Shown: piece after piece, positions 1-10,318 of the stretch
How the letters are laid out: the number at the start of each line of letters is the position of its first letter
Position numbering within the stretch: the stretch's first letter is position 1
Notes under the pieces: model-generated
The model's database searches: none
What the model saw: the letters and a program-made list of their open reading frames with translations, nothing else
What the model was told of the DNA's origin: nothing
Program-made: the position numbers and the translations under genes
Assembly: GCF_021768455.1 (NCBI RefSeq)
Contig: NZ_JAIZVX010000001.1
Span: forward strand, 1 to 64,000
Length of the DNA stretch: 64,000 bases
Source: Aquabacterium sp.
Lineage (GTDB): Bacteria > Pseudomonadota > Gammaproteobacteria > Burkholderiales > Burkholderiaceae_C
Direction of reading: 5' to 3'

Positions 1-1
1 C

Positions 2-895
2 CACCAGCAACTGCTGGAGCTGGGCGAAACCTGGCGCGCCGCACAGGGTGGTGGCGCCAGGTTTGCCGTGTTCACCGATGGCAGCCAGGGTGGCGAGGCC
101 GAGCTGGCGCGGCGCATGCGCATCGGGCAGCTGCAAGGGGCCTTGATGTCGGTCGTGGGCCTGCGCGAGATGGAGCCCAGCATCGCCGCCCTGCAGAACC
201 TCCCCCTGCTGTTTCGCAACTGGGACGAGGTCGACCACGTGCGCGAGAAGATGCGCCCCGCCATGGAGAAGCGTTTTCTCGAGCGCGGCTTCGTCATCCT
301 CGGTTGGGGCGATGCCGGCTGGGTGCGCTTTTTCTCCAAAGAACCGGCCCTGCGCCCTGGCGATTTCAAGCGCATGAAGTTCTTCGCCTGGGGGGCCGAG
401 CCCGAGCAGCAGGCCATCATGAAGAGCCTGGGCTACACGCCCGTGCCACTGGAGACCGCCGACGTGCTGCCCTCCTTGCAGACCGGCATGATCAACGTCA
501 TCCCGGCCACACCCTATTTCGCGCTGGCCAGCCAGATCTACGGCACGGCCCCGAACATGCTGGACATCAACTGGGCGCCCATCGTCGGTGCCCTCGTGGT
601 GACCCAGAAGGCCTGGGACGCCATGTCGCCCGCCGGCCAGCAGGCCCTGCGCAGCGCCGGTGAAAAGGCCGGCTTGCAGATGCGCACCCAGGCCCGCAAG
701 GAAGTGGACGAGGCCGTGGCCGCCATGAAGAAGCGTGGGCTCACGGTGAACACACCCAACGCCGAACAGATGCGCGAGTGGACGCAACTGGCCGAGCAGC
801 TCTACCCGCGCATCCGCGGCACCATGGTCCCCGCCGACACCTTCGACGAGGTCTTCCGCCACCTCAAGGCCTACCGCGCCGCGCGGGGGAAGTGA
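2..895 (+). CDS. TRAP transporter substrate-binding protein (DctP family), 5'-truncated by window edge
   Basis: Reading frame open to the window start; translation (GLREMEPSIAALQNLPLLFRNWDEVDHVREKM...LQTGMINVIPATPYFA) is DctP-like; followed directly by a TRAP permease. Confidence 0.8.
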   Translation, partial: HQQLLELGETWRAAQGGGARFAVFTDGSQGGEAELARRMRIGQLQGALMSVVGLREMEPSIAALQNLPLLFRNWDEVDHVREKMRPAMEKRFLERGFVILGWGDAGWVRFFSKEPALRPGDFKRMKFFAWGAEPEQQAIMKSLGYTPVPLETADVLPSLQTGMINVIPATPYFALASQIYGTAPNMLDINWAPIVGALVVTQKAWDAMSPAGQQALRSAGEKAGLQMRTQARKEVDEAVAAMKKRGLTVNTPNAEQMREWTQLAEQLYPRIRGTMVPADTFDEVFRHLKAYRAARGK

Positions 896-897
896 GC

Positions 898-2739
898 GTG
901 ACCGCCCCGCATGACACGGCCCGCGCCACGGGCCTGAGGGCGCTGGCCCGCCTGGACAACGCACCCGCCATGCTGGCCCTGGCGCTGATGACGGTGCTGC
1001 CCCTGATCGAGATGGCGCTGCGGCCCCTGCTCGGCCGCGGGGTGGACAACGCCCCTGTGCTGGTCCAGCACCTGGGCCTGGTGCTGGCCATGTTTGGCGC
1101 CATCGCCGCCGAGCGACGTGGCCACCTCACCAGCCTGGGCAGCGCGCGCACCCAGGCTGCCGTGCGCGGCTTGGCCAAGGGCGGCTCGGCCCTGCTCTGC
1201 GGCACGCTGGCGCTGGCCGGCTGGCAGCTGGTCGATGCCGAACGCCAGGCCGGGCAGCTGCTGGCCTACGGCATGCCGGTGTGGTGGGTGCAACTCAGCC
1301 TGCCGCTGGGCTTTGCGCTGCTGGGCATGCGGCTGGGGGCCGCTGTGGCGCACAGCCCAAGGTGGCGCGCCATCACGGCCCTGCTGCTGCCCCTGGCCGG
1401 CTGGGTGGCTGCCCGCACCTGGCAAGACCACGCCCTGCCACTGGGCCCGGCCCTGCTGGCCATCGTGGCGCTGCTGCTGGCCGGTGCGCCCGTGTTCGCC
1501 GCCCTGGGGGGCCTGGCCCTGGCCCTGTTCTGGAGCGATGGCCTGCCCCTGGCCTCCATCGCCCTTTCGCATTACCAGATCACGGTCAACCCCTCGCTGC
1601 CCGCCCTGCCCTTGTTCACGCTGGCGGGCCTGGTTTTCGCCCGCACCGGCGCGGCCGGCCGCCTGGGCGCCGTGTTCGTGCAGGTGTTTGGCGGCGGTCA
1701 GCGCGGCACGGTGATGGCCACGGCGGTGCTGTGCTCGGCCTTCACCGCGTTCACCGGTGGCAGCGGCGTCACCATCCTGGCGCTGGGAGGGCTGCTGCTG
1801 CCCCTGCTGCGCCAGTCGGGCTACCCCGAACAACGCGGCATCGGCATGGTGACCAGCGCCAGCGCCCTGGGGGTGCTGCTGGCGCCCTCGGTGCCCCTGA
1901 TCATGTACGCGGTCATCGCGCGCGTGCCCATCGAGGCCATGTTCCTGGCGGGGCTGCTGCCAGCCCTGGTGATGGTGGCCAGCCTGCTCCTGCTGGGAGG
2001 CTTTCTGCGCGGAACCGCTGCGGCAAACGACCAGGCCCACACCCCTGACTTGCCTCCCACAACCCGGCCCAGCCTGCGCTGGGCCCTCGCGGCCGCCTGG
2101 ACGGCCAAGTGGGAAATCGCCGCGCCCCTGGTGGCCATCGGCGCCATGGTCAGCGGCCTGGCCACGCCCACCGAAAGCGCCGCACTCACCGCCGCTTACG
2201 CCGTGCTCAGCCAGGGCCTGGTGCACCGCGAACTCGGCTGGCGTGCCTTGGGCCACTGCCTGGCCGAATGCGCACAGGTGATCGGCGGCGTCATGCTCAT
2301 CCTGGGCATGGCCCTGGCGCTCACCAACTTCCTGGTCGATGCCGGCATCCCCGATCAGGCCGTCGAATGGGTGCAGGCCGCCATCCCCAACAGGCACGCG
2401 TTTCTGCTTGCCCTGTGCGCCTTCCTGTTCGTTGCCGCCGCGCTGATGGAGATCTTCGCGGCGATCGCCGTGCTGGTGCCGCTGCTGCTGCCCGTGGCCC
2501 ACAGCTACGGCATCGACCCCCTGCACTTCGGCATCGTCTTCCTGGCCGCCATGGAAGTCGGCTTCCTGTGCCCACCCGCCGGCATGAACCTCTATTTCGC
2601 CTCGGCCATGTTCGGCAAACCGATCCGGTATGTGGCGAAGTCGTTGCTGCCCGCCATGCTGGCGATCTTTGCAGGCACCCTCGTCATCGCCATGTGGCCA
2701 GGGTTGTCGACGTGCTTGCCGGAGTGGTGGCGCCAATGA
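898..2739 (+). CDS. TRAP transporter permease, fused DctQ-DctM type
   Basis: ~613 aa from GTG at 898 (GTG at 892 also possible), strongly hydrophobic; C-terminal DctM-like region (FTAFTGGSGVTILALGGLLLPLL...MEVGFLCPPAGMNLYFASAMF); ORF-track start at 778 lies inside the upstream gene. Confidence 0.85.
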   Translation: MTAPHDTARATGLRALARLDNAPAMLALALMTVLPLIEMALRPLLGRGVDNAPVLVQHLGLVLAMFGAIAAERRGHLTSLGSARTQAAVRGLAKGGSALLCGTLALAGWQLVDAERQAGQLLAYGMPVWWVQLSLPLGFALLGMRLGAAVAHSPRWRAITALLLPLAGWVAARTWQDHALPLGPALLAIVALLLAGAPVFAALGGLALALFWSDGLPLASIALSHYQITVNPSLPALPLFTLAGLVFARTGAAGRLGAVFVQVFGGGQRGTVMATAVLCSAFTAFTGGSGVTILALGGLLLPLLRQSGYPEQRGIGMVTSASALGVLLAPSVPLIMYAVIARVPIEAMFLAGLLPALVMVASLLLLGGFLRGTAAANDQAHTPDLPPTTRPSLRWALAAAWTAKWEIAAPLVAIGAMVSGLATPTESAALTAAYAVLSQGLVHRELGWRALGHCLAECAQVIGGVMLILGMALALTNFLVDAGIPDQAVEWVQAAIPNRHAFLLALCAFLFVAAALMEIFAAIAVLVPLLLPVAHSYGIDPLHFGIVFLAAMEVGFLCPPAGMNLYFASAMFGKPIRYVAKSLLPAMLAIFAGTLVIAMWPGLSTCLPEWWRQ

Positions 2740-2745
2740 AGGGCC

Positions 2746-3534
2746 TCAGGCCTTTTCAAAAACAGGCGGCCGTTTTGCCAGGAATGCCGCCATGCCTTCC
2801 TGTTGATCCGGCGTCCCGAACAGGGCCTGGAACACACGCCGCTCATACTGCACCCCATCGCTGAGGCCGGTTTCGAAGGCGCGGTTGACGGCCTCCTTGG
2901 CCAGCATCACGGCCGGGCCACTGAGCGTGGAGATCAGCGCCCCCATCTGCAAAGCCTCGGGCAAGAGCTGCGCCAGAGGCACCACGCGCGAGACCAGACC
3001 GATGCGCTCTGCCTCGGTCGCATCCATCATGCGGGCGGTGAGCACCATGTCCATCGCCTTGGCCTTGCCCACCGCTCGCGGCAGCCGCTGTGTGCCACCG
3101 GCGCCCGGGATGACGCCCAGCTTGATCTCCGGCTGACCGAAGCGGGCGTTGTCTGCCGCGATGATGGTGTCGCACATCATGGCCAGTTCACAGCCGCCAC
3201 CCAGGGCAAAGCCCGCCACGGCTGCGATCACCGGCTTGCGCACGCGGCGAATGGTTTCCCAGTTCCGCGAGATCAACTCGCTGCGGTAGGCGCTCATGAA
3301 ATCATGGCGCGCCAGCTCGGGGATGTCGGCGCCGGCCGCAAAGGCCTTGTCTTGGCCGGTGAGCACGATGCAGGCCACAGTGGGGTCCTGATCGAAGTCC
3401 AGCAGGGCCTGCCCCAGTTCATCCATCAAGGCGTCGTTGAGCGCGTTCAAGGCCTTGGGTCGGTTCAGGGTGATCAAACCAGTCTGGCGATCGCCCTCGC
3501 CATGCCTGCTCAACAGAATGTGTTCAAAGTTCAT
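2746..3534 (-). CDS. Enoyl-CoA hydratase
   Basis: [47 protein letters not shown] crotonase motifs; true start at MNFEH/MKVH (3534/3546), not at the ORF-track 4353. Confidence 0.9.
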   Translation of the reverse strand: MNFEHILLSRHGEGDRQTGLITLNRPKALNALNDALMDELGQALLDFDQDPTVACIVLTGQDKAFAAGADIPELARHDFMSAYRSELISRNWETIRRVRKPVIAAVAGFALGGGCELAMMCDTIIAADNARFGQPEIKLGVIPGAGGTQRLPRAVGKAKAMDMVLTARMMDATEAERIGLVSRVVPLAQLLPEALQMGALISTLSGPAVMLAKEAVNRAFETGLSDGVQYERRVFQALFGTPDQQEGMAAFLAKRPPVFEKA

Positions 3535-3542
3535 GTGGACCT

Positions 3543-4541
3543 TCATTGGTTGACATCGACGATGGCACGCCCCTTGAGGCGCCCTTCCAGCAATTCGGGC
3601 GCAACCCGGATGACATCGCTCAGGCCGATGGTGTGGCTCATGCGCGCCAGGGCCTCGCCATCGATGTGGCGCGCCAGCAGGGCCCAGGCCTCTTCGCGCA
3701 CAGCCTGTGGCACGAACACGCTGTTGATGCCGTAGAGGGTGACGCCGCGCAGGATGAAGGGCATCACGCTGCCGGACAAGTCTGCGCCCTGTGTCAGCCC
3801 GCAGGCTGCGATCGCGCCGTTCCAGCGCGTGGCGGCGCAGGCATTGGCCAGGGTGTGGCTGCCGACCGTGTCGACCACGCCCGCCCATCGCTCGCTTTGC
3901 AGCGCCTTGCCGGGTGATGCGAGCGCCGCACGATCCATGCACTGCACCTTGCCCGCACCTTGAAACGCCATCACCACCTGCGGCCGACCTGTGGCCGCCG
4001 TGACGTCCATGCCCAGCGCCGACAGCAAGGCCACGGCCACCGAGCCCACGCCACCACTGGCCCCGGTGACCAGCACCGGGGCGCCGGCCTTGAGCCCATG
4101 GCGCAGCAGGGCCATCACGCACAGGGCGGCGGTGTAGCCCGCCGTGCCAATGGCCATGGCCTGCGGCAAGGTGTAGGCCTGTGGCAGGCGCTGCAACCAG
4201 CTGGCCGACACGCTTGCCCGCTGCGCCAGGCCGCCCCAGTGGGTCTCCCCCATGCCCCAGCCATTCACCACCACCTGATCGCCTGGCTGCCAGGCAGGGT
4301 CGTCGCTGCGCTCCACCACACCCGCCAGATCGATGCCTGGCACCATGGGCCATTGCCGCACGATGGCACCTCGGCCAGTCACCGCCAAGGCATCCTTGAA
4401 GTTCAGGCTGCTGAAGGCCACGCGGACGATGACCTCACCGGGCGGCAATGCGGCATCGGCCAAGGGCACGATGTCGGCCACGGTTTGGCGGTCGGACTGG
4501 GTGAGCATCAAGGCAAGAAAGGTCATGGCATGCAAGGGCAA
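3543..4541 (-). CDS. acuI: MDR-family quinone/acrylyl-CoA reductase (AcuI/YhdH type)
   Basis: [15 protein letters not shown]...[12 protein letters not shown]...[17 protein letters not shown] typical of AcuI/YhdH. Confidence 0.8.
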   Translation of the reverse strand: MPLHAMTFLALMLTQSDRQTVADIVPLADAALPPGEVIVRVAFSSLNFKDALAVTGRGAIVRQWPMVPGIDLAGVVERSDDPAWQPGDQVVVNGWGMGETHWGGLAQRASVSASWLQRLPQAYTLPQAMAIGTAGYTAALCVMALLRHGLKAGAPVLVTGASGGVGSVAVALLSALGMDVTAATGRPQVVMAFQGAGKVQCMDRAALASPGKALQSERWAGVVDTVGSHTLANACAATRWNGAIAACGLTQGADLSGSVMPFILRGVTLYGINSVFVPQAVREEAWALLARHIDGEALARMSHTIGLSDVIRVAPELLEGRLKGRAIVDVNQ

Positions 4542-4568
4542 CAGGTAGCAGGAAGCAGGAGGGGCTGG

Positions 4569-5414
4569 TCAAACGCTGGGCGGCGACCACTTGGACCAAC
4601 GCATGACGATCTGGTGCAGGGCATCCAGGCCATCCGTCAGCGCGGCGGGCCCTGGCTGCAAGATCAGCGGAGATTTGATTTCATGGAGCTCGCCATCGCG
4701 CACCGCCGGCACGTCATGCCAGCCCGGCCGGCGCTCGACCGATTCCGGTCGGAACTTCTTGCCACACCACGAACCGATGATGATGTCGGGCGCGCGCGCC
4801 ACCACCTGCAAGGGATCGGCAATGATGCGGTCCCGCCCCATGCTGGCGCGGGCGCGCTCGGGAAAAATGTCTTGCCCGCCGGCCAGCGTGATCAGCTCGC
4901 TCACCCAGCGTATGGCCGAGATCTGAGGCTCGTCCCACTCTTCAAAGTAAACGCGAGGGCGCCGTGGCAGCTGCGACGCCTGAACCTGAACGCCGCGCAC
5001 CTTCGCCTGCAAGGACTGCGCATAGGCCCGGGCCTTGTCGGGCACCCCCACCAGGGCACCCAGTCGCATCACGTAGCCCAGTATCTCGGCCACCGAGCGG
5101 TGGTTGCTGATCCAGACCTCCACGCCATGCCTGATCAAGGTCTGGGCAATGTCGGCCTGCATGTCTGAAAAGCCGATGACCAGGTCGGGCCGCAGGTCCA
5201 GAATGGGCTCGATCTTGGCGCTGGTGAAGGCCGAGACGCGCGGCTTTTCGTGCCGTGCCTGAGGTGGCCTCACGGTGTACCCGGAGATGCCCACGATGCG
5301 ATCTTGCTCGCCCAGCGCGTACAGCACCTCGGTGGGCTCCTCCGTCAGGCACACGATGCGCTGCGGGATGCGGGGGCTCAGATCGATCACGCGGGCAGCC
5401 TCAGAACAGCTCAT
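4569..5414 (-). CDS. BtuF-like cobalamin/corrinoid-binding (ABC-type helical backbone) protein, apparently without signal peptide
   Basis: PQRIVCLTEEPTEVLYALGEQDRIVGISGYTVRPP...DLRPDLVIGFSDMQADI...DIIIGSWCGKKFRPE. Confidence 0.7.
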   Translation of the reverse strand: MSCSEAARVIDLSPRIPQRIVCLTEEPTEVLYALGEQDRIVGISGYTVRPPQARHEKPRVSAFTSAKIEPILDLRPDLVIGFSDMQADIAQTLIRHGVEVWISNHRSVAEILGYVMRLGALVGVPDKARAYAQSLQAKVRGVQVQASQLPRRPRVYFEEWDEPQISAIRWVSELITLAGGQDIFPERARASMGRDRIIADPLQVVARAPDIIIGSWCGKKFRPESVERRPGWHDVPAVRDGELHEIKSPLILQPGPAALTDGLDALHQIVMRWSKWSPPSV

Positions 5415-7218
5415 CCGACAGCGCCAGCACGGCCTGCGCGCCCCGGGTCACGCCGTGCAGCAGCCCACTCACCTCGGGCATGACGTGGTCCGCGTAGAAG
5501 CGCGCCGTGTGCAGCTTGGACTGCATGAAGGGCAGGTCTGCTGCAGCCTCGCCGTTGGTGCACTGGTCCCTGTCCAGCGCCTGCCTGGCCGCCAGCGCCG
5601 CTCGGGCCATTTGCCAGCCACCGGCCACGATGCCGAACAAGGCGAGGAAGGGCACCGCGCCGGCCAGTGCCTCGCGCACATCCTTGCTGTATTGGTCCAC
5701 GATGTACTGGACGGCCACATCGAGTGCCGCCACGCCTTGCGCCAGGCTGCTGGCGATGGCGGAGAGCTCCGGGTCATCGCCCTCATTCAGAGCCTGCACC
5801 ACGCCACGCATGTCATCGATCACGCGACGCACCGTTGCGCCCTCGTCGCGGGCAACCTTGCGGCCGATGAGGTCGGCGGCCTGGATGCCCGTTGTGCCCT
5901 CGTAGATGGGGGTGATGCGCGCGTCGCGCCAGTGCTGGGCTGCACCGGTCTCTTCGATGAAGCCCATGCCGCCATGGACCTGAACCCCGAGTGAGGTAAC
6001 CTGAACCGCCGTTTCCGTGCTCCAGCCCTTGACGACGGGGATCATCAACTCGACGAAGGCCTGTCGCTGAAGCCGACAAGCCTCGTCGGGGTGCGACTGC
6101 GCCTCGTCCATGGCCAGCGCCACCACGCAGGCCACGGCACGCAAGGCTTCGGTGCGCGACTTCATCTGCAGCAACATGCGCCGCACATCCGGGTGGCGAA
6201 TGATGGCCACCTTGTCTCGGCTGCTGGCGCCTGCCTCGGTGCCCTGCACCCGGTCACGCGCATACGCCAGCGCCCGCTGGTAGGCACGCTCACACAAGCC
6301 GATGCCCTCGATGCCCACCGAAAAGCGCGCGGCGTTCATCATGATGAACATGTAGGCCAGGCCATGATGGGCCTCACCCACCAGCCACCCCGTGGCACCC
6401 TGCTCGTCTCCGAAGGACAGCACCGCCGTCGGGCTGCCGTGGATGCCCAGCTTGTGCTCGATCGACACGCAGCGCACCTCGTTGCGCGCGCCCAGGCTCC
6501 CGTCTGCATTGACCAGGAACTTGGGCACCACAAACAAGGAGATGCCCTTGACGCCCTCAGGCGCGCCGGGCATGCGGGCCAGCACCAGGTGGACGATGTT
6601 GTCCGTCAGGTCGTGGTCGCCATAGGTGATGAAGATCTTTTGCCCGAAGACCCGGTAGGACCCGTCGGGCTGCGGCAACGCACGGGCCCGCACCGCAGCC
6701 AGATCGGAGCCGGCCTGCGGCTCGGTCAGGTTCATGGTGCCGGTCCACTCGCCACTGATCATCTTGGGCAGGTAGATGGCCTTCTGCTGCGGACTGCCGC
6801 AAAGCTCCAGGGCCTCGATGGCACCGCGTGTCAGCATGCCGCACAAGGCAAACGACAGGTTGGCGCCGTTCCACATTTCCTCAACCAGTGCAGACAGCAG
6901 GCGCGGCAAACCCTGACCACCGTGAGCACTGGGACAGGACAGCGCATTCCACCCACCTTCGCTGAACTGGGTGTAGGCCTGCCGCCAGCCCGTGGCCGTG
7001 TGCACCTGGCCATCCAGCCAATGTGCGCCTTCGCGGTCCCCGACCACATTCAGTGGCGACAACACCTCGCTGGCGAACTTGTTGGCTTCTTCAAGGATGG
7101 CATCGGCCACGTCTGCATGGAGGTCTGCCTGACCCGGCAAAGCCATGACCTCGGCCAGCGGGGCCAGGTGGCGCAGCACGAAGCGCATGTCGCGCAAGGG
7201 AGCGATGTAGTCGTTCAT
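5401..7218 (-). CDS. Acyl-CoA dehydrogenase (long ~600 aa, C-terminally extended DmdC-like type)
   Basis: MNLTEPQAGSDLAAVRARA, VQVHGGMGFIEETGAAQHWRDARITPIYEGTTGIQAADL. Confidence 0.88.
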   Translation of the reverse strand: MNDYIAPLRDMRFVLRHLAPLAEVMALPGQADLHADVADAILEEANKFASEVLSPLNVVGDREGAHWLDGQVHTATGWRQAYTQFSEGGWNALSCPSAHGGQGLPRLLSALVEEMWNGANLSFALCGMLTRGAIEALELCGSPQQKAIYLPKMISGEWTGTMNLTEPQAGSDLAAVRARALPQPDGSYRVFGQKIFITYGDHDLTDNIVHLVLARMPGAPEGVKGISLFVVPKFLVNADGSLGARNEVRCVSIEHKLGIHGSPTAVLSFGDEQGATGWLVGEAHHGLAYMFIMMNAARFSVGIEGIGLCERAYQRALAYARDRVQGTEAGASSRDKVAIIRHPDVRRMLLQMKSRTEALRAVACVVALAMDEAQSHPDEACRLQRQAFVELMIPVVKGWSTETAVQVTSLGVQVHGGMGFIEETGAAQHWRDARITPIYEGTTGIQAADLIGRKVARDEGATVRRVIDDMRGVVQALNEGDDPELSAIASSLAQGVAALDVAVQYIVDQYSKDVREALAGAVPFLALFGIVAGGWQMARAALAARQALDRDQCTNGEAAADLPFMQSKLHTARFYADHVMPEVSGLLHGVTRGAQAVLALSDELF

Positions 7219-7247
7219 CTGGATGCGGCTTGAATGAATGAAGGTGC

Positions 7248-8099
7248 TCAGGCGTACGAAAAGAAGCCCTGCCCGCTCTTGCGGCCCAGGTGCCCGGCGG
7301 CCACCATCTCCTTGAGCAGCGGGGCGGCGCGGTATTTGGGGTCACCCAGGCCATCAGACAGCACGTTCATGATGGCCAGCACCGTGTCCAGCCCGATCAG
7401 ATCGGCCAGGGCCAATGGGCCAATCGGGTGGTTGCAGCCCAGCTTCATGCCCTCATCGATGTCGGAGGCCGAAGCCACGCCCTCCTGCAGCACGAAGATG
7501 GCCTCGTTGATCATGGGGATCAGGATGCGGTTGACCACGAAGCCCGGGTTGTTGCGCACCGTGACCGGCGTCTTGCCGATGGCCTGGGCAAAAGCCATGG
7601 CCAGCTCACCGGTCGCGTCCGATGTCTGCATGCCGCGGATCACTTCGACCAGCGCCATCAAAGGCACGGGGTTGAAGAAGTGCAGGCCAATGAGGCGCTC
7701 GGGCCGCTTGAGCACGGCCGCCAACTGCGTGATCGAAATCGACGAGGTGTTGCTGGCAATCACGGTGTCGGGGCCGAGCAGCCCGTCAAGCTGGGTCAGG
7801 ATCCGCAACTTGAGTTCCAGGTTCTCGGTGGCCGCCTCGATGACCAGTTGGGTGCCGGCCAGGTCTTCGTACCGTGTCGAGCCTTGCACGCGGGCCACGG
7901 CGGCGTCACGGTCGGCCTGGCTGAGCTTGTCCTTCTTGACCAGACGGTCCAGGCTGCCAGACAGCGTGCTCAGGCCGCGCTGCACGGCCGCGTCGTGGAT
8001 GTCGATCATCGTGACCCTCAGGCCCGACACGGCGCAGACCTGCGCGATGCCGTTGCCCATGGTCCCTGCCCCGATGACCCCTATGTGTTCGATCTGCAT
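7248..8099 (-). CDS. hbd: 3-hydroxybutyryl-CoA dehydrogenase
   Basis: HIGVIGAGTMGNGIAQVCA Rossmann motif; GLHFFNPVPLMALVEVI; NPGFVVNRILIPMINEA. Confidence 0.92.
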   Translation of the reverse strand: MQIEHIGVIGAGTMGNGIAQVCAVSGLRVTMIDIHDAAVQRGLSTLSGSLDRLVKKDKLSQADRDAAVARVQGSTRYEDLAGTQLVIEAATENLELKLRILTQLDGLLGPDTVIASNTSSISITQLAAVLKRPERLIGLHFFNPVPLMALVEVIRGMQTSDATGELAMAFAQAIGKTPVTVRNNPGFVVNRILIPMINEAIFVLQEGVASASDIDEGMKLGCNHPIGPLALADLIGLDTVLAIMNVLSDGLGDPKYRAAPLLKEMVAAGHLGRKSGQGFFSYA

Positions 8100-8134
8100 G
8101 ACAACTCCGGATGGACTGCTTGTGGGGCCGATCG

Positions 8135-9316
8135 TCAGACGCGCTCAAAGATGGCGGCAATGCCCTGCCCGCCGCCGATGCACATCGTGGCCAGGGCATA
8201 GCGCCCGCCTGTGCGCTGGAGTTCGTAAATGGCCTTGGTCGTGATGATCGCGCCCGTCGCGCCCACCGGATGCCCCAGCGAGATGCCCGAACCATTGGGG
8301 TTGACCTTGGCAGGATCCAGGTCCAGCGCACGCGACACCGCGCAAGCCTGCGCCGCAAACGCCTCGTTGGCCTCGATCACATCCAGATCCGACACGCGCA
8401 GCCCCGCGCGCTGCAGCGCAATCCTCGTGGCCGGCACCGGCCCCAGGCCCATCAGGCGGGGATCCAACCCGGCGTGGCCATGGCTCACCAGCCGCGCCAG
8501 TGGCGTCAGGCCATGCGCTTTCACGGCGGCCTCGCTGGCCAGCACCACGGCGGCCGCGCCATCATTGAGTCCGGAAGCATTGCCAGCCGTCACGCTGCCG
8601 TCCGCCTTGAAGGCCGGCTTCATGGCGCCCAATTGGGCCAGCGTCACGTCGCCGCGCACATGTTCGTCGGTCTGGAACACGACCGTGCCCTTGCGCGAAG
8701 CCATCTCGACGGGCACGATCTGCGTGGCAAAGCGCCCCTCGGCAATGGCCCGCGCGGCACGCTGCTGGCTTTCCAGTGCAAGCGCGTCCTGCATGTCTCG
8801 ACTGATGCCTTCTTGTGCCGCCACGTTCTCGGCGGTGACGCCCATGTGGATGCGGTGGAAGGGGTCGTGCAGAATCCCCAGCATGTAGTCTTGAATCATC
8901 GCATCACCCATCCGAGTACCCCAGCGGGCAGAGGGCATCAGGTAGGCGCTGCGGCTCATGGCTTCGGCACCTGCCCCCACGGCGATGTCGGCGTCCCCCG
9001 CCGAGATGGACTGGGCGGCCAGCAAAATGGCCTGGAGACCAGAGCCGCACAGCCTGTTGACATTGAACGTGGGGGCCTCCTGAGGGATGCCGGCATCCAT
9101 GGCCGCAACACGGGACAGGTAGGCATCACGCGGCTCGGTGGGGATCACATTGCCCATCACGAGATGCCCCACCTGGCTGGCGTCCACATGGCTGCGGCGC
9201 AGGGCTTCCCGCACGGCGATGGTTGCCAACTGACTCAACGGAACATCCTTCAGCGTGCCGCCGAAGGTGCCGATGGCGGTGCGTGCGGCACCAACGAGAT
9301 AGATGCTTTGGCTCAT
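8135..9316 (-). CDS. Acetyl-CoA acetyltransferase (thiolase)
   Basis: NVNRLCGSGLQAI, NEAFAAQA, NPNGSGISLGHPVGATGA, MCIGGGQGIA. Confidence 0.95.
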   Translation of the reverse strand: MSQSIYLVGAARTAIGTFGGTLKDVPLSQLATIAVREALRRSHVDASQVGHLVMGNVIPTEPRDAYLSRVAAMDAGIPQEAPTFNVNRLCGSGLQAILLAAQSISAGDADIAVGAGAEAMSRSAYLMPSARWGTRMGDAMIQDYMLGILHDPFHRIHMGVTAENVAAQEGISRDMQDALALESQQRAARAIAEGRFATQIVPVEMASRKGTVVFQTDEHVRGDVTLAQLGAMKPAFKADGSVTAGNASGLNDGAAAVVLASEAAVKAHGLTPLARLVSHGHAGLDPRLMGLGPVPATRIALQRAGLRVSDLDVIEANEAFAAQACAVSRALDLDPAKVNPNGSGISLGHPVGATGAIITTKAIYELQRTGGRYALATMCIGGGQGIAAIFERV

Positions 9317-9413
9317 GATTCAAAATTTGGGTTGCGGCAGCGGCCAGGAGCCACTGAAGTGGATGGAGGCGCATGCCTGCGACGCGCGCCTGATGAAGGG
9401 GGGCACGCGTCGA

Positions 9414-9980
9414 TCAATCGACACGCGCACGGTTCCAGAGAGGCTCGGCCTGGCTGGCCTGCTGGTTGAGCACACGGGCCATGACAAAAAAGAGATCGGA
9501 CAGCCTGTTGAGGTATTGCCGCGCCGTGTGGCTGATCGACTGGAGTTCGGCGAGGTCCACCAGCACACGCTCGGCCCGGCGACATACCGTACGGCACATG
9601 TGCGCCTGAGCTGCAGCCAGGGTCCCCCCAGGCAACACGAACTCGGTCAGACGGGGCAACGTGGCATTGGCCAAGGTCAGCCAGGCATCCAGTGCCACGA
9701 CACGCTCTTCCTTGAGCAAGCTGTAGCCAGGAATGCTGAGCTCCCCACCCAGGTCCAGCAGGTCCTGCTGGATGCTCCCGAGCAGGTTCCCCATGTCCAG
9801 ATGGCAATCCGGCACGCCCAGGGCCCTCAACAGTCCGACGGCGCTGTTGAGCTCATCGACATCCCCCATGGCCGAAACCCTGGGATCCGACTTGCTGACG
9901 CGGCTGCCATCCCCCAGACCCGTGGTGCCGGCGTCGCCGGTGCGGGTGGCGATGGTGGACAAGCGGTGTCCCATGGTCAA
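9414..9980 (-). CDS. Cob(I)yrinic acid a,c-diamide/ATP:cob(I)alamin adenosyltransferase (PduO type)
   Basis: TRTGDAGTTGLGDGSRVSKSDPRVSAMGDVDELNSAVG; C-terminal CRRAERVLVDL...YLNRLSDLFFVMARVLN. Confidence 0.93.
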   Translation of the reverse strand: MTMGHRLSTIATRTGDAGTTGLGDGSRVSKSDPRVSAMGDVDELNSAVGLLRALGVPDCHLDMGNLLGSIQQDLLDLGGELSIPGYSLLKEERVVALDAWLTLANATLPRLTEFVLPGGTLAAAQAHMCRTVCRRAERVLVDLAELQSISHTARQYLNRLSDLFFVMARVLNQQASQAEPLWNRARVD

Positions 9981-10306
9981 TGCGCACGCTGTGAGGAGAG
10001 CGCAGACACGGCGGCCTGCGACGTGCGGCCTGCCAGCACTTCCGCCTTGTGGTAAAGCGCCAGCAAGGTGGCATCGCGCACGGCGGCTGTGCGACAGTAG
10101 GCCCAGCTCTCATCGGGCACATCGGCACCCGCATGCACAGCCATGGAGAGCCTCACCACCGCCAGGCGCTGATGACCGAAGCCAATGCTGCGCGCCAGCA
10201 ACCACAAGGCCGACTCACGGGCAAGGAAGACCTCCTGAACGGAGGCATCAGGGCGCCCACCCGACGTGTATGTGCGCTTCATTTCACGGACGTTTTCACG
10301 GGACAT
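9977..10306 (-). CDS. Conserved-looking hypothetical protein, 109 aa, between icmF and the adenosyltransferase
   Basis: 4-bp ATGA overlap with downstream adenosyltransferase; 12-bp gap from icmF; no family recognised. Confidence 0.65.
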   Translation of the reverse strand: MSRENVREMKRTYTSGGRPDASVQEVFLARESALWLLARSIGFGHQRLAVVRLSMAVHAGADVPDESWAYCRTAAVRDATLLALYHKAEVLAGRTSQAAVSALSSQRAH

Positions 10307-10318
10307 TGTTGTCTCACC

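Noticed and set aside
871-2736. 621-aa minus-strand ORF opposite the TRAP permease
   Set aside because: Gln/Gly/His-rich low-complexity translation antisense to a clear hydrophobic permease; high-GC shadow ORF
3535-4353. N-terminal extension of the enoyl-CoA hydratase ORF (535 aa in the track)
   Set aside because: Extension is antisense/out-of-frame overlap of the AcuI-like gene and is low-complexity; real start is the ATG at 3534 or 3546
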